Assembly: GCA_910585765.1 (NCBI GenBank)
Contig: CAJUES010000004.1
Coordinates: 14,376 to 78,375, forward strand
DNA: 64,000 bases
Source of the DNA: an uncultured Lachnospiraceae bacterium
Lineage (GTDB): Bacteria > Bacillota > Clostridia > Lachnospirales > Lachnospiraceae
Reading direction: 5' to 3'
Below, one piece after another: positions 9,240 through 17,725 of this stretch (position 1 is the first letter of the stretch; every line of letters starts with the position of its first letter). The translations under genes and the position numbers were made by a program. Below the pieces are notes generated by a model that was given only the letters and a program-made list of their open reading frames with translations, made no database searches and was not told the DNA's origin.

Positions 9240-10292
9240 ATGTTGAAGTTGGAGTATGACAAACAGGAGATTCTGGAGGTGATCGACAGGATCGTGAATC
9301 GGACGATGAAGATGGATCTGACCTGGGACTGGCCGTGCGGAGTGGCGTATTTTGGCATTGCCGATGCCTACGAAAAGACGGGAAACGAGACGTATCTGAA
9401 TCTCTTGAAAGACAGGGTGGATGAGCTGATCGATCTGGGACTGCCCAGGGTGTGGACGGTCAATGCCTGTGCGATGGGGCACTGTCTGATCACGATCTAC
9501 AAGGCGACCGGAGAGCAAAAATACTGGGATATCGTGATGAGCAAGATCAACTACATACGAAAGGATGCACTCCGCTTCGGGGACAGCGTGCTGCAGCACA
9601 CCGTGTCCGCCAACAATGATTTTCCCGAGCAGTGCTGGGCAGACACGCTCTTCATGGCGGCATTCCTCCTGCTGCGGGTCGGTGTGGAGCTTGCCGACGA
9701 GGAGATCATCGAGGACGCGCTGAATCAGTACTATTGGCATATCAAATACCTGCAGGATCCGGACAGCGGTCTGTACTTTCACGGGTATGACAATGTGGCA
9801 GGGAACCACATGTCGGGTTTTTACTGGGGACGTGCCAATGCGTGGGCGGCGTTTACGATGTCGCAGGTGGGGGATATCCTGCCGAAATGCTACCTGTATC
9901 CGAAGTATATGGATGTGGCGGGCTCTCTGAACGAGCAGCTGTCCGCGATCAAACTCCTCCAGACGGCGGACGGTCTGTGGCGGACGATACTCGATGACGA
10001 GAGTTCCTATGAGGAGGTCTCGGCTTCGGCGGGGATCGCGGCGGCGATGGTCTCGAGGGCAAATCCCCTGCACTCGAAATATATCAACAAGTCGATCCGG
10101 GGAATGCTCGCGAATGTCGGTCCGGACGGAAGGGTGCGGAACGTGTCCGGAGGAACAGCGGTGATGAACGATGCAGACGGATACCGCAACATTTCGAGAG
10201 ACTGGATCCAGGGCTGGGGGCAGGGACTCGCACTCGCTTTCTTTGACAAGGTTCTGGTGTCAGACGAGTTGGAAAAAGACGGCGCACTATAA
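9240..10292 (+). CDS. GH105 unsaturated glucuronyl (rhamnogalacturonyl) hydrolase
   Basis: A 350-residue (alpha/alpha)6-barrel enzyme without a signal peptide, so it acts in the cytoplasm on imported fragments. It removes the unsaturated uronic acid left at the non-reducing end after pectate or rhamnogalacturonan lyase cleavage. The CWADTLFMA segment carries the likely catalytic Asp135, equivalent to the YteR Asp in a WVDT motif. YFHGYDN, WGRANAW and the C-terminal RDWIQGWGQG segments are typical of the family. A strong AAGGAGG precedes the ATG. First gene of an enzyme operon with GH112 and GH28. Confidence 0.9.
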   Translation: MLKLEYDKQEILEVIDRIVNRTMKMDLTWDWPCGVAYFGIADAYEKTGNETYLNLLKDRVDELIDLGLPRVWTVNACAMGHCLITIYKATGEQKYWDIVMSKINYIRKDALRFGDSVLQHTVSANNDFPEQCWADTLFMAAFLLLRVGVELADEEIIEDALNQYYWHIKYLQDPDSGLYFHGYDNVAGNHMSGFYWGRANAWAAFTMSQVGDILPKCYLYPKYMDVAGSLNEQLSAIKLLQTADGLWRTILDDESSYEEVSASAGIAAAMVSRANPLHSKYINKSIRGMLANVGPDGRVRNVSGGTAVMNDADGYRNISRDWIQGWGQGLALAFFDKVLVSDELEKDGAL

Positions 10293-10326
10293 ACAGGATC
10301 GCAAGACTTTTGAATAGGAGAAGAAG

Positions 10327-12480
10327 ATGGAAAAGGGAAGTTTTACACTGCCGGGCGAGGCAGGGTATGAAAAGCTGACATTACAACTGGCGGAGAAGTG
10401 GGGAGCGGACGTGATACGCGACAGTGACGGAACAGAGCTTTCCGACGAGATCACGAAGGCGGGGTATGGCATCTACTCGACGATCTGTATCATCAGGGAT
10501 CACAATGCGTGGGCGAAGAAGAATCAGGACAAGCTGCAGCAGACCTTTCTGATGACCCACCCGGTGACGGCGGCGGATCGCCGGCTCACAGTGGCACTGA
10601 TGGAGGATTTCTTCGAGGAGCAGTTCCGGGTGAATGACAGTGCGGAGGCAATGAAGTACTGGCAGGTCTACGACAGGACGACGGACACTGCGGTCGATGC
10701 GTCAAAGTGGCATTACGATGAGAAGGAACAGACTGTCACCGTGGACGGCGCCACGCCGTGGCACAATTACACGGTGAGCTTTCTGGCGTACCGCATCTGG
10801 GAAGAGATCTCCATGTACAACCACACGACGAACAACTGGGACAAGGAGCATCTGATGCAGATCGATCCGGTGCATCCCGAGACACAGGCGTACATGCTCG
10901 ACTGGATGAAAAACTGGTGCGAGACGCACCCGGACACGACAGTGGTGCGTTTCACGTCCATGTTCTACAATTTCGTCTGGATCTGGGGCAGCAGTGAGCG
11001 CAACAGGCAGCTGTACTCGGACTGGGCTTCGTATGATTTTACGGTCAGCCCGAAGATGCTGGATGACTTTGCGGCAGAGTACGGTTATGGCATGACGGCG
11101 GAGGACTTCGTCAATCAGGGTAAGCTCCATGTGACACACATGCCGTGTGACCGCAGGAAGATGAACTGGATCGATTTTGTGAACCGTTTCGTGGTGAATT
11201 TCGGCAGACAGCTGATTGATATCGTACATCAGTACGGCAAAAAGGCGTATGTGTTCTACGATGACAGCTGGGTCGGCATCGAGCCGTACAAGCCGACATT
11301 CCAGGCGTTTGGCTTTGACGGTCTGATCAAGTGCGTCTTTTCCGGCTACGAGGCGAGGCTTTGCGCCGGCGTCGATGTCGGGACACACGAGCTTCGGCTG
11401 CACCCGTACCTGTTCCCGGTGGGACTTGGCGGGGCGCCGACGTTTATGGAGGGCGGCAACCCGACACTGGATGCGAAGAAGTACTGGAACAGTGTGCGGC
11501 GCGCGCTGCTTCGGTGTCCGATCGACAGGATCGGGCTTGGCGGGTATCTGCATCTGGTCGAGGATTTCCCGGATTTCGTGGAGTATATCGCCAGGATCTC
11601 GGATGAGTTCAGGGCGCTGAAAGCGCTTCATCATGCAGGAAAACCCTACACCTGCGCTACAAGGGTGGCAGTGCTGCACTTCTGGGGAAATATGCGTTCG
11701 TGGTCGCTGTCCGGTCATTTTCACGAGACATACATGCATGATCTGATACATATCAATGAAGCGCTCAGCGGGCTTCCGCTGGATGTCAGCTTCATCAGTT
11801 TCGAGGATGTGAAGAGCGGCGCGCTGGAAAATGTGGATGTGGTGATCAACGCGGGCGCGGCGGGGACGGCGTGGAGCGGAGGCAGTGCGTGGAAGGACGC
11901 GGCTGTTGTCGAGGCGCTGACAAAGTGGGTGTATGAGGGCGGCACGCTGATCGGCGTGGGTGAGCCCTCGGCGGCGGCAGGGTATGACAGCTATTTCAGG
12001 ATGGCACATGTGCTGGGCGTTGACGCGGATGTCGTCGACAGGGTGTGCCATGGGCGGTGGTCGTTCGAGGTTGACAGGGCTGCTGCGGACAGGGTGATGC
12101 CGGCAGGTGCAGTGGTTCCTGAGGGCGTGAAGTGTCATCTCACGGACGGGAAGGCTTCCGTCCTGGCAGCGCACGACGGCAATCCGCTGTTTACCAGAAA
12201 TACCTTTGGCAAAGGGCAGGGGATCTATCTGTCAGGCTTCTGCGTGGACAATGCCAACACCAAGATGCTGCTGAACCTGATCCTGGACGCGGGCGGCGAG
12301 GCGGTGAACGGGCTCTATCTGACAGACAACGCGCAGATGGAGTGTGCGTACTACCCGGAGAGCCGGACGCTGATCGTCATCAACAACGCAGACACGGCAC
12401 AGGCGTGCAGCATCAACACGGCGTACGGCGTGGAGCAGGTGCAGCTGGAGGCGTTTGACACGGTGATCAGGCAGATATAG
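10327..12480 (+). CDS. GH112 phosphorylase, probably beta-galactosyl-1,4-L-rhamnose phosphorylase
   Basis: A 717-residue cytoplasmic enzyme opening GSFTLPGEAGYEKL...WGADVIRDSDGTELSD, the hallmark N-terminus of GH112. The family phosphorolyses beta-galactosyl disaccharides: galacto-N-biose/lacto-N-biose, or in some Clostridia galactosyl-beta-1,4-rhamnose (EC 2.4.1.247, described in Clostridium phytofermentans). The length is normal. Here it lies between a rhamnogalacturonyl hydrolase and a GH28 enzyme, with L-rhamnose mutarotase downstream, which favours the galactosyl-rhamnose activity from rhamnogalacturonan-I side chains. That choice is inference from context; the host-glycan activity (LnpA-like) is the alternative. 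No signal peptide. Confidence 0.85.
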   Translation: MEKGSFTLPGEAGYEKLTLQLAEKWGADVIRDSDGTELSDEITKAGYGIYSTICIIRDHNAWAKKNQDKLQQTFLMTHPVTAADRRLTVALMEDFFEEQFRVNDSAEAMKYWQVYDRTTDTAVDASKWHYDEKEQTVTVDGATPWHNYTVSFLAYRIWEEISMYNHTTNNWDKEHLMQIDPVHPETQAYMLDWMKNWCETHPDTTVVRFTSMFYNFVWIWGSSERNRQLYSDWASYDFTVSPKMLDDFAAEYGYGMTAEDFVNQGKLHVTHMPCDRRKMNWIDFVNRFVVNFGRQLIDIVHQYGKKAYVFYDDSWVGIEPYKPTFQAFGFDGLIKCVFSGYEARLCAGVDVGTHELRLHPYLFPVGLGGAPTFMEGGNPTLDAKKYWNSVRRALLRCPIDRIGLGGYLHLVEDFPDFVEYIARISDEFRALKALHHAGKPYTCATRVAVLHFWGNMRSWSLSGHFHETYMHDLIHINEALSGLPLDVSFISFEDVKSGALENVDVVINAGAAGTAWSGGSAWKDAAVVEALTKWVYEGGTLIGVGEPSAAAGYDSYFRMAHVLGVDADVVDRVCHGRWSFEVDRAAADRVMPAGAVVPEGVKCHLTDGKASVLAAHDGNPLFTRNTFGKGQGIYLSGFCVDNANTKMLLNLILDAGGEAVNGLYLTDNAQMECAYYPESRTLIVINNADTAQACSINTAYGVEQVQLEAFDTVIRQI

Positions 12481-12493
12481 AGGTGCACAGAAA

Positions 12494-13999
12494 ATGAGTT
12501 ATTTGCAGAATATACAAAGCGCGGTCACTGCGGGGACGGCAACGCTGTACTGGGAGCGGGATGCGGCGTGCAGTCCGCAGGGGATCCGCTATCAAATAGG
12601 ACTGGACGGCGCAAAGCGGACAGAAGTGACCAGGACACACGTCACGCTGGAAGGGCTGCAGCCGGACACGGAGTATGCGGTCAGGATCGAGGCTGTCTCT
12701 GACAGGGCGCTGGATGCGGAGACCGTGCAGATACGGACTGCCTGTCAGAAAAGGCGCATTGATGTGACGCGGGAGCCGTATCTTGCGAAGGGCGACGGTG
12801 CCGCCCTGAATACAGGTGCCATCCAGCGGGCGCTCGATGACTGCACGGCGTCGGATGCGGTGTACTTCCCGGCGGGCGTATATCGCACCGGGGCGCTGCG
12901 GCTGCACAGCGACATGGAGATCTATCTCGAGGAGGGCGCTGTCCTGCAGGGGACAGCGGATCCGGCAGATTATCTGCCGAAGATCCCAAGCCGTTTTGAG
13001 GGGATCGAGATGGAGTGCTATGCAAGCCTGCTGAACATGGGGTGGCTCGACCACACGGCGGGCGCAAACTGCGGCAATGTGCTGATCCATGGAAAGGGCA
13101 CCATCGCAAGCGGCGGGCAGGAGCTTGCGCTTGCGGTGATACGCGCGGAGCGGGAGCGGCTGCGGGATTATCTGCAGCAGCTGGGGGACGGCATTCGGGA
13201 GTACGAGAACGACCACACGATCCCCGGGAGGGCGCGGCCGAGGCTGATCAACATGAGCAACTGCAGCAATGTGCGTATATCCGGTCTGACGCTCGAGAAC
13301 GGCGCGAGCTGGAACGTACATATGATCTATTCCGACCATATCCTGACGGACAACTGCACCGTCCGCTCCGAAAAGGTGTGGAACGGCGACGGCTGGGATC
13401 CGGACTCCTCGGAGGACTGTACGCTCTTTGGCTGCGTGTTCTACACGGGAGACGACTCTGTGGCGGTCAAGTCGGGCAAGAACCCGGAAGGCAGCCGAAT
13501 CAACCGTCCGACGAGGCGCATCCGCATCTTTGACTGCACCTGCATGGCAGGGCAGGGGATCACGCTCGGGAGCGAGATGTCGGGCGGCATCGAGGATGTG
13601 CGCGTCTGGGACTGCGACATGTCCAACGGAAAGTACGGTGTGGAGATCAAGGCGACGAAGAAGCGCGGCGGCTATGTGCGGGATATCCATGTCAGCGACT
13701 GCATCCTGCCAAACATCCAGTTTCACTCGGTCAGCTACAATGACGACGGCGAGGGCGCGCCGACACCCCCTGAATTTTCGGACTGCAGCTTCCGGCGGAT
13801 CCATCTGCTGGGTGTGTGCCGCAGCCTTGAGGGGGAATACAGGGACTGCGACAGCATCGAACTCGCGGGCTTTGACGAGCCGGGATATGAGATCCGCAGG
13901 ATCAGATTTGAGGATATCACGATGGCAGACGGCGGCGGGCACATTTCCATGTGGCATTGCAAGGATATTGTGTTTTCCGGCGGATCAGATCAACAATAA
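12494..13999 (+). CDS. GH28 family (polygalacturonase-like) enzyme with N-terminal FN3-like domain
   Basis: A 501-residue protein without a signal peptide. Residues 1-85 look like a fibronectin-III-type module (ending VTLEGLQPDTEYAVRIEAV). The rest is a right-handed beta-helix of GH28: NCSNVRISGLTLENGASWNVHM, NGDGWDPDSS, GDDSVAVKSG with the paired catalytic Asp residues, then GQGITLGSEMSGG. The His of the usual GHG motif is Gln here, and the usual RIK is EIK (YGVEIKATKKRGGY). Both changes suggest an unusual subfamily acting on short imported pectic oligomers. Starts 13 bases after GH112. Its stop TAA is also the first triplet of the MITE that follows. Confidence 0.85.
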   Translation: MSYLQNIQSAVTAGTATLYWERDAACSPQGIRYQIGLDGAKRTEVTRTHVTLEGLQPDTEYAVRIEAVSDRALDAETVQIRTACQKRRIDVTREPYLAKGDGAALNTGAIQRALDDCTASDAVYFPAGVYRTGALRLHSDMEIYLEEGAVLQGTADPADYLPKIPSRFEGIEMECYASLLNMGWLDHTAGANCGNVLIHGKGTIASGGQELALAVIRAERERLRDYLQQLGDGIREYENDHTIPGRARPRLINMSNCSNVRISGLTLENGASWNVHMIYSDHILTDNCTVRSEKVWNGDGWDPDSSEDCTLFGCVFYTGDDSVAVKSGKNPEGSRINRPTRRIRIFDCTCMAGQGITLGSEMSGGIEDVRVWDCDMSNGKYGVEIKATKKRGGYVRDIHVSDCILPNIQFHSVSYNDDGEGAPTPPEFSDCSFRRIHLLGVCRSLEGEYRDCDSIELAGFDEPGYEIRRIRFEDITMADGGGHISMWHCKDIVFSGGSDQQ

Positions 14000-14173
14000 G
14001 GAACTGTAGGAAAATAACCGATGCAACTTGCGCAGGATATTTCTTCGAGGTGAAATTGCTAAAGCAATTGTCAAAAAACGTAGGCGTAGCGGGCTACGGC
14101 GAGGCTTTTTGATATGCATAATCGGAGAAATAGACAAGTCAAGATGCGTCAGTTATTTTTCTACAGTTCCTAA
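13997..14173 (+). mobile_element. MITE family 2, full copy with TAA duplication
   Basis: The element body spans 14000-14170. The left end is GGAACTGTAGGAAAATAAC and the right end is its inverted repeat (23 of 26 positions match when extended to GATGCA). TAA flanks both ends (13997-13999 and 14171-14173) as a target duplication, the left one being the GH28 stop codon. It has no coding capacity. Its centre contains AGGCGTAGCGGGCTACG (14082-14098), also present at the centre of MITE family 1 copy 2. Confidence 0.8.
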
Positions 14174-14197
14174 GTATGAAAAAGGAGTGTCAGGGAT

Positions 14198-14509
14198 ATG
14201 GTAAAAGGATTTAAAATGAAACTTTTTGCGGGGCAGGAAGAAGAATATGAAAGACGACACAACCTGCTCTGGCAGGAAATGAAAGATATGATTCATGAAC
14301 ACGGCGGGAAGAACTATACGATCTTTCTGGACAAGGAGACGCTGACATTGTTTGGCTATATCGAGATCGAGGACGAGGAGAAGTGGGCAGCGGGCGCGGA
14401 CACGGCGATCAACCGCAAGTGGTGGGACTATATGGCGGACATCATGGAGACGAACCCGGACAACAGCCCGGTATCCGTCGATCTGCGGACGGTGTTCCAT
14501 CTGGATTGA
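14198..14509 (+). CDS. rhaM: L-rhamnose mutarotase
   Basis: A 103-residue cytoplasmic protein of the RhaM/RhaU family, which interconverts the alpha and beta anomers of L-rhamnose. Its length and features are normal: KLFAGQEEEYERRH near the N-terminus with the catalytic-type His, NYTIFLDKETLTLFGYIE, the KWWDYMADIMETN segment with paired Trp, and a terminal VDLRTVFHLD. It lies directly after the pectin enzyme operon, separated only by the MITE, and supports rhamnose as a product of the locus. Rhamnose isomerase and kinase genes are not in the window. Confidence 0.93.
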   Translation: MVKGFKMKLFAGQEEEYERRHNLLWQEMKDMIHEHGGKNYTIFLDKETLTLFGYIEIEDEEKWAAGADTAINRKWWDYMADIMETNPDNSPVSVDLRTVFHLD

Positions 14510-14616
14510 CAGGCGGGGGCCAGCCGCGAGTCCGTTCTGTCCTGCCGCCGCCTTGGGGAAGTCCTGTCGTCTTTATGGCTGATCCGGCGCGAGTAATGGA
14601 AATGCTGTCTTTTGGG

Positions 14617-14645
14617 TTGAATTAACTGTGCGCGCCGTGTATACT
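14617..14645 (+). promoter_or_regulatory. Sigma-A-type promoter for the alpha/beta hydrolase gene
   Basis: TTGAAT (14617-14622) and TATACT (14640-14645) are separated by exactly 17 bp and lie 40 bp before the chosen ATG. Confidence 0.7.
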
Positions 14646-14684
14646 ATAGGAGTGATCTGTTCGAGGGAGGAAGGAGAGATTTTT

Positions 14685-15878
14685 ATGGAGAAGGCGTTTG
14701 CATGTGAAAGAGGCGGCCTTACGATCCGCGGAATGCAGTATTTTCCGGCGGATTTTGCGGAGGAAGGAGCCGGCTCTGACAGAAAATATCCTATCGCGGT
14801 GATAAGCCATGGTTTCACAGGGAACCATACGGATATGGCGGGATATGCAAGGGATTTTGCAGGGATCGGCTATGCGGCATTCTGTTTTAGCTTCTGCGGC
14901 GGTGGACGAAACGGGGAGCCCGAGGAGTCAAGGAGCGATGGGGCGTCCACAGATATGACGGCACTGACAGAGGTTGAGGACTTGCTGGCTGTGATTCGCT
15001 ATGCGCAGGGGCTGGCGTTCACGGACGCTGACCAGTTGGTGCTGGCGGGGTACAGCCAGGGCGGATTTGTGTCCGGTCTGGCGGCGGCACGATGCGGCGA
15101 TGCGGTGAAGCGGCTGATCATGATCTCGCCGGCGCTGTGCATTCCGGACCACGCCAGGAGAGGGTGCCTGGGGGGCGCTTCCTACGACCCCCAAAATGTG
15201 CCGGATGTCATCGACTGCGGAGTCACTGCGCTTGGCAAAACGTTTCATGAGGAGGCTGTCGGCATGGAGCCGTTTCTTGAGTTGTCCGCATATCGGGGGA
15301 AGGTTCTGCTCATACAGGGCATGGAAGACACGGTCGTGCACTATTCCTACGCTGTCCGCGCGCAGGCATGCTATCAGGAAGGGCAGTGCCATCTGCAGCT
15401 GATGAGGAATCAGGGACACGGATATGATGCGGACCAGGGCGCGAGCGTGTTTGATTCTATAAGGCAGTTTCTGGCGGACAGGGAGGAAGTGCTGACGATC
15501 CATGTGTTCATCATGCACTGCGAGGAGCGCGGGGCGGGGGAACAGTGGAAAAACGATGTCTATTTCACAGGCTATTGCGACACCAAATATTTTAGGGGCG
15601 CGATCTCTCACGAGGGGTGTGACGCGCAGGAACACTGCGCGGAGACCGGCATAAAGATGCGCGCGGAATATACCTTGACAGGGCTTGATCCCAGGGGAGA
15701 AAGCTGTTCGATCCATGTCGTGAACCAGAGAGTCGGTGCGGAGTGGAAGCCTGTTGTGCAGACCGACAGCGCGGCGCTTGCGTGGCTGGATCATGCCGAT
15801 CTGACTGCGGTGCTCGAGGGCGGCGACGGGGGACCGACTGTCAGGGTCTTTGCGGACCGCAGTGCAGTCGCCGGATGA
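14685..15878 (+). CDS. Alpha/beta hydrolase fused to a DUF3237 domain
   Basis: A 397-residue cytoplasmic protein. Residues 1-265 form an alpha/beta-hydrolase of the dienelactone-hydrolase/BAAT-esterase type: HGFTGNH oxyanion region, nucleophile Ser124 in GYSQGG, acid in QGMEDTVV, and His in NQGHGYD. Residues about 275-395 match DUF3237, a small beta-barrel family of unknown role (YFTGYCDTKYFRGAI, MRAEYTLTGLDPRGESCSIHVVN). The ATG at 14685 has an AGGAGAG site, whereas the longer frame has none. I know DUF3237 mainly as a stand-alone protein, so the fusion is unusual. Substrate unknown; an ester or lactone is a guess. Confidence 0.82.
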   Translation: MEKAFACERGGLTIRGMQYFPADFAEEGAGSDRKYPIAVISHGFTGNHTDMAGYARDFAGIGYAAFCFSFCGGGRNGEPEESRSDGASTDMTALTEVEDLLAVIRYAQGLAFTDADQLVLAGYSQGGFVSGLAAARCGDAVKRLIMISPALCIPDHARRGCLGGASYDPQNVPDVIDCGVTALGKTFHEEAVGMEPFLELSAYRGKVLLIQGMEDTVVHYSYAVRAQACYQEGQCHLQLMRNQGHGYDADQGASVFDSIRQFLADREEVLTIHVFIMHCEERGAGEQWKNDVYFTGYCDTKYFRGAISHEGCDAQEHCAETGIKMRAEYTLTGLDPRGESCSIHVVNQRVGAEWKPVVQTDSAALAWLDHADLTAVLEGGDGGPTVRVFADRSAVAG

Positions 15879-15955
15879 GCGGCATCGCGGAGCTATCGCA
15901 TTGCTGGGGGGAGTACAAAGCTATTCTCAAAATGTTCTGGGAGGAGATTGATGAA

Positions 15956-16579
15956 ATGAGACGAAAATACAGGATGATGTGTTGGACAGGTATCTTGCTG
16001 GGGGCGGCGCTCTTTGCCGCCGGCTGTGAAAAGACACCCGCCGGAGAGACAGATCCGGTGGAAAACCAGAGCGTGGCGGCGGAGTCCGAGGGGAACGAGG
16101 CAGAGCGGGAGGAGGAGACGTCCGCTGCCGAGACGGGCTTTCCGAGCCAGATGCCCTCGTTCACGGCAAAGGATCTGGACGGAAATACCGTCACGGAAGA
16201 CATTTTTGGCGAGAAGGATCTGACTGTCGTAAACATATGGGGAACCTTCTGCAGTCCATGTGTGGCGGAGATGCCGGAGCTTGGGGAGTGGGCGGCGTCC
16301 ATGCCGGACAACGTGCAGATCGTCGGGCTGATCGCGGATATTTCCGGGGATGAGGACACGAAGCATCATGACCTGGCGGTGGCGATCACGGAGAAGGCGG
16401 GGGCGCAATTCACACACATCATTGCGAATGCTGACTTTGAGCCGGTCATGAGATGGGTTGTGGGCGTGCCTACGACACTGTTTGTCGACAAGGAAGGAAA
16501 TCTTGTGGGAGAGCCGATCGTCGGCGCATATGTGGACGGCTACAAGACCTTTGTGGAGGAATATCTGAATGGGCTGTAG
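15956..16579 (+). CDS. TlpA/ResA-like thioredoxin lipoprotein
   Basis: A 207-residue lipoprotein: signal MRRKYRMMCWTGILLGAALF with lipobox AAGC, then an acidic linker to about residue 62, then a thioredoxin fold of the TlpA/ResA/AhpC-TSA group. Its redox pair is Cys99 and Cys102 in WGTFCSPC, and the cis-Pro loop is GVPTTLF. It should act outside the membrane in thiol-disulfide exchange. The start at 15956 gives a proper lipoprotein signal; an upstream in-frame ATG at 15932 would add an acidic stretch and spoil it. Its 3' end overlaps the next small gene by 11 bp. With the next two genes it forms a recurrent Clostridia redox trio. Confidence 0.9.
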   Translation: MRRKYRMMCWTGILLGAALFAAGCEKTPAGETDPVENQSVAAESEGNEAEREEETSAAETGFPSQMPSFTAKDLDGNTVTEDIFGEKDLTVVNIWGTFCSPCVAEMPELGEWAASMPDNVQIVGLIADISGDEDTKHHDLAVAITEKAGAQFTHIIANADFEPVMRWVVGVPTTLFVDKEGNLVGEPIVGAYVDGYKTFVEEYLNGL

Positions 16580-16715
16580 GACGAAACGTATTGCCAGGAT
16601 CGCTGCCGCGGCGGCAGCCTGTGCGTTTATTTTTTATGGCACCGCGAGGGGAGAGGTGGAGATCGTGCTGAACAAAGCTGTGAATATCTGCCTTGAGTGC
16701 ATCGGATTGGGGTGA
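16569..16715 (+). CDS. CD1871A-family CXXC mini-protein
   Basis: A 48-residue protein: basic start MGCRTKRIARIA, a hydrophobic segment (residues 10-25), then GEVEIVLNKAVNICLECIGLG with a CLEC redox-type pair near the C-terminus. This matches the small CD1871A family, which sits between thioredoxin-like and polyferredoxin genes in Clostridia. It overlaps the lipoprotein gene by 11 bp, and the next gene starts 10 bases after its stop. The function is unproven. A membrane-anchored thiol relay between the two partners is a reasonable inference. Confidence 0.82.
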   Translation: MGCRTKRIARIAAAAAACAFIFYGTARGEVEIVLNKAVNICLECIGLG

Positions 16716-16725
16716 AGAGGTTTGT

Positions 16726-17589
16726 ATGAAGAGAAAGATCATCCAGATCGCTGCATTTGGGTATTCCAATGCACATCTGCTGAACTATAAAGGCGGGAAG
16801 ATCTATCAGGGAAAGTGGAAGCAGTTCTGCAATCCGGGACTGAACTGTTATTCGTGTCCGGCGGCAGGATTTGCCTGCCCGATCGGGGCGCTGCAGGCGG
16901 TGAACGGCTCCATGGAATTTCAGTTCAGTTTCTATGTGGCTGGCGTGCTGCTGGCGTTCGGCGTGCTGCTCGGAAGGGCGGTCTGTGGGTGGCTCTGCCC
17001 GTTCGGACTGATCCAGGAGCTGATACACAGGATCCCGTCGCCGAAGCTAAAGTTAAAGAAAGTATTTCTGTATCTCAAATATCTGGTCCTTGTCGTGTTT
17101 GTCCTCGTGCTCCCGGTCACAGTGACCAATTATATGGGCATGGGAAAACCGGCTTTTTGCCAGTATATCTGTCCGGCGGGCACACTGCAGGGCGGGATCC
17201 CGCTGCTCAGTACGCACGAGGAGCTGCGGCGGACGATCGGCGCCCTTTTTTCGCTGAAAATGGCAATATTGATCCTGACGGTCGTGGGCTGCATCTTCAT
17301 ATATCGGTTTTTCTGCCGCACGCTCTGTCCGCTCGGGGCTATTTACGGCATCATGAACAAGGTCAGCCTGTGCCGTCTGGAAGTGGATAAAGACCGCTGC
17401 ATAGACTGCGGCAAGTGCAAAAATATATGCAAGATGGAAGTCGATCCCGTCCGGGAACCGGATTCCGCCGAGTGCATCCGGTGCGGCGCGTGCGCGCACG
17501 CATGCCCGAAGCGCGCGATCTATGTAGGGATGACGGGACGTCGGACGAAAAGCCAGACAGAATGTCAACCGGAATCCGGTCGAAAATGA
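16726..17589 (+). CDS. NapH/YccM-type membrane 4Fe-4S protein
   Basis: A 287-residue membrane protein with about four to five hydrophobic helices and Cys-rich motifs: CNPGLNCYSCPAAGFACPIGA, CGWLCPFG and CRTLCPLGAIYG (paired CX3CP motifs of polyferredoxins). Two ferredoxin-type 4Fe-4S clusters follow at the C-terminus: CIDCGKCKNICKM and CIRCGACAHACP. It likely moves electrons across or along the membrane to reduce the CXXC mini-protein and thioredoxin lipoprotein upstream. The ATG at 16726 follows a GAAGAGG site. Family call firm, partner inferred from operon. Confidence 0.9.
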   Translation: MKRKIIQIAAFGYSNAHLLNYKGGKIYQGKWKQFCNPGLNCYSCPAAGFACPIGALQAVNGSMEFQFSFYVAGVLLAFGVLLGRAVCGWLCPFGLIQELIHRIPSPKLKLKKVFLYLKYLVLVVFVLVLPVTVTNYMGMGKPAFCQYICPAGTLQGGIPLLSTHEELRRTIGALFSLKMAILILTVVGCIFIYRFFCRTLCPLGAIYGIMNKVSLCRLEVDKDRCIDCGKCKNICKMEVDPVREPDSAECIRCGACAHACPKRAIYVGMTGRRTKSQTECQPESGRK

Positions 17590-17725
17590 ACTGACAGGAC
17601 CGGGCGGCAGACTATCTCTGTCAGGCTGCCGGAAAAGCAGGGGCTGACAAAACAGGACAAAAAATGTCGGGACGACGAAGGATCCGTGTAGTATCATGGA
17701 ATCACGGCGAAGGAGGCTGATGTGT

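Noticed and set aside
8946..13957. Long minus-strand frames opposite GH105, GH112 and GH28 (375-496 codons)
   Set aside because: No ribosome sites or known motifs; the plus-strand genes are certain members of enzyme families.
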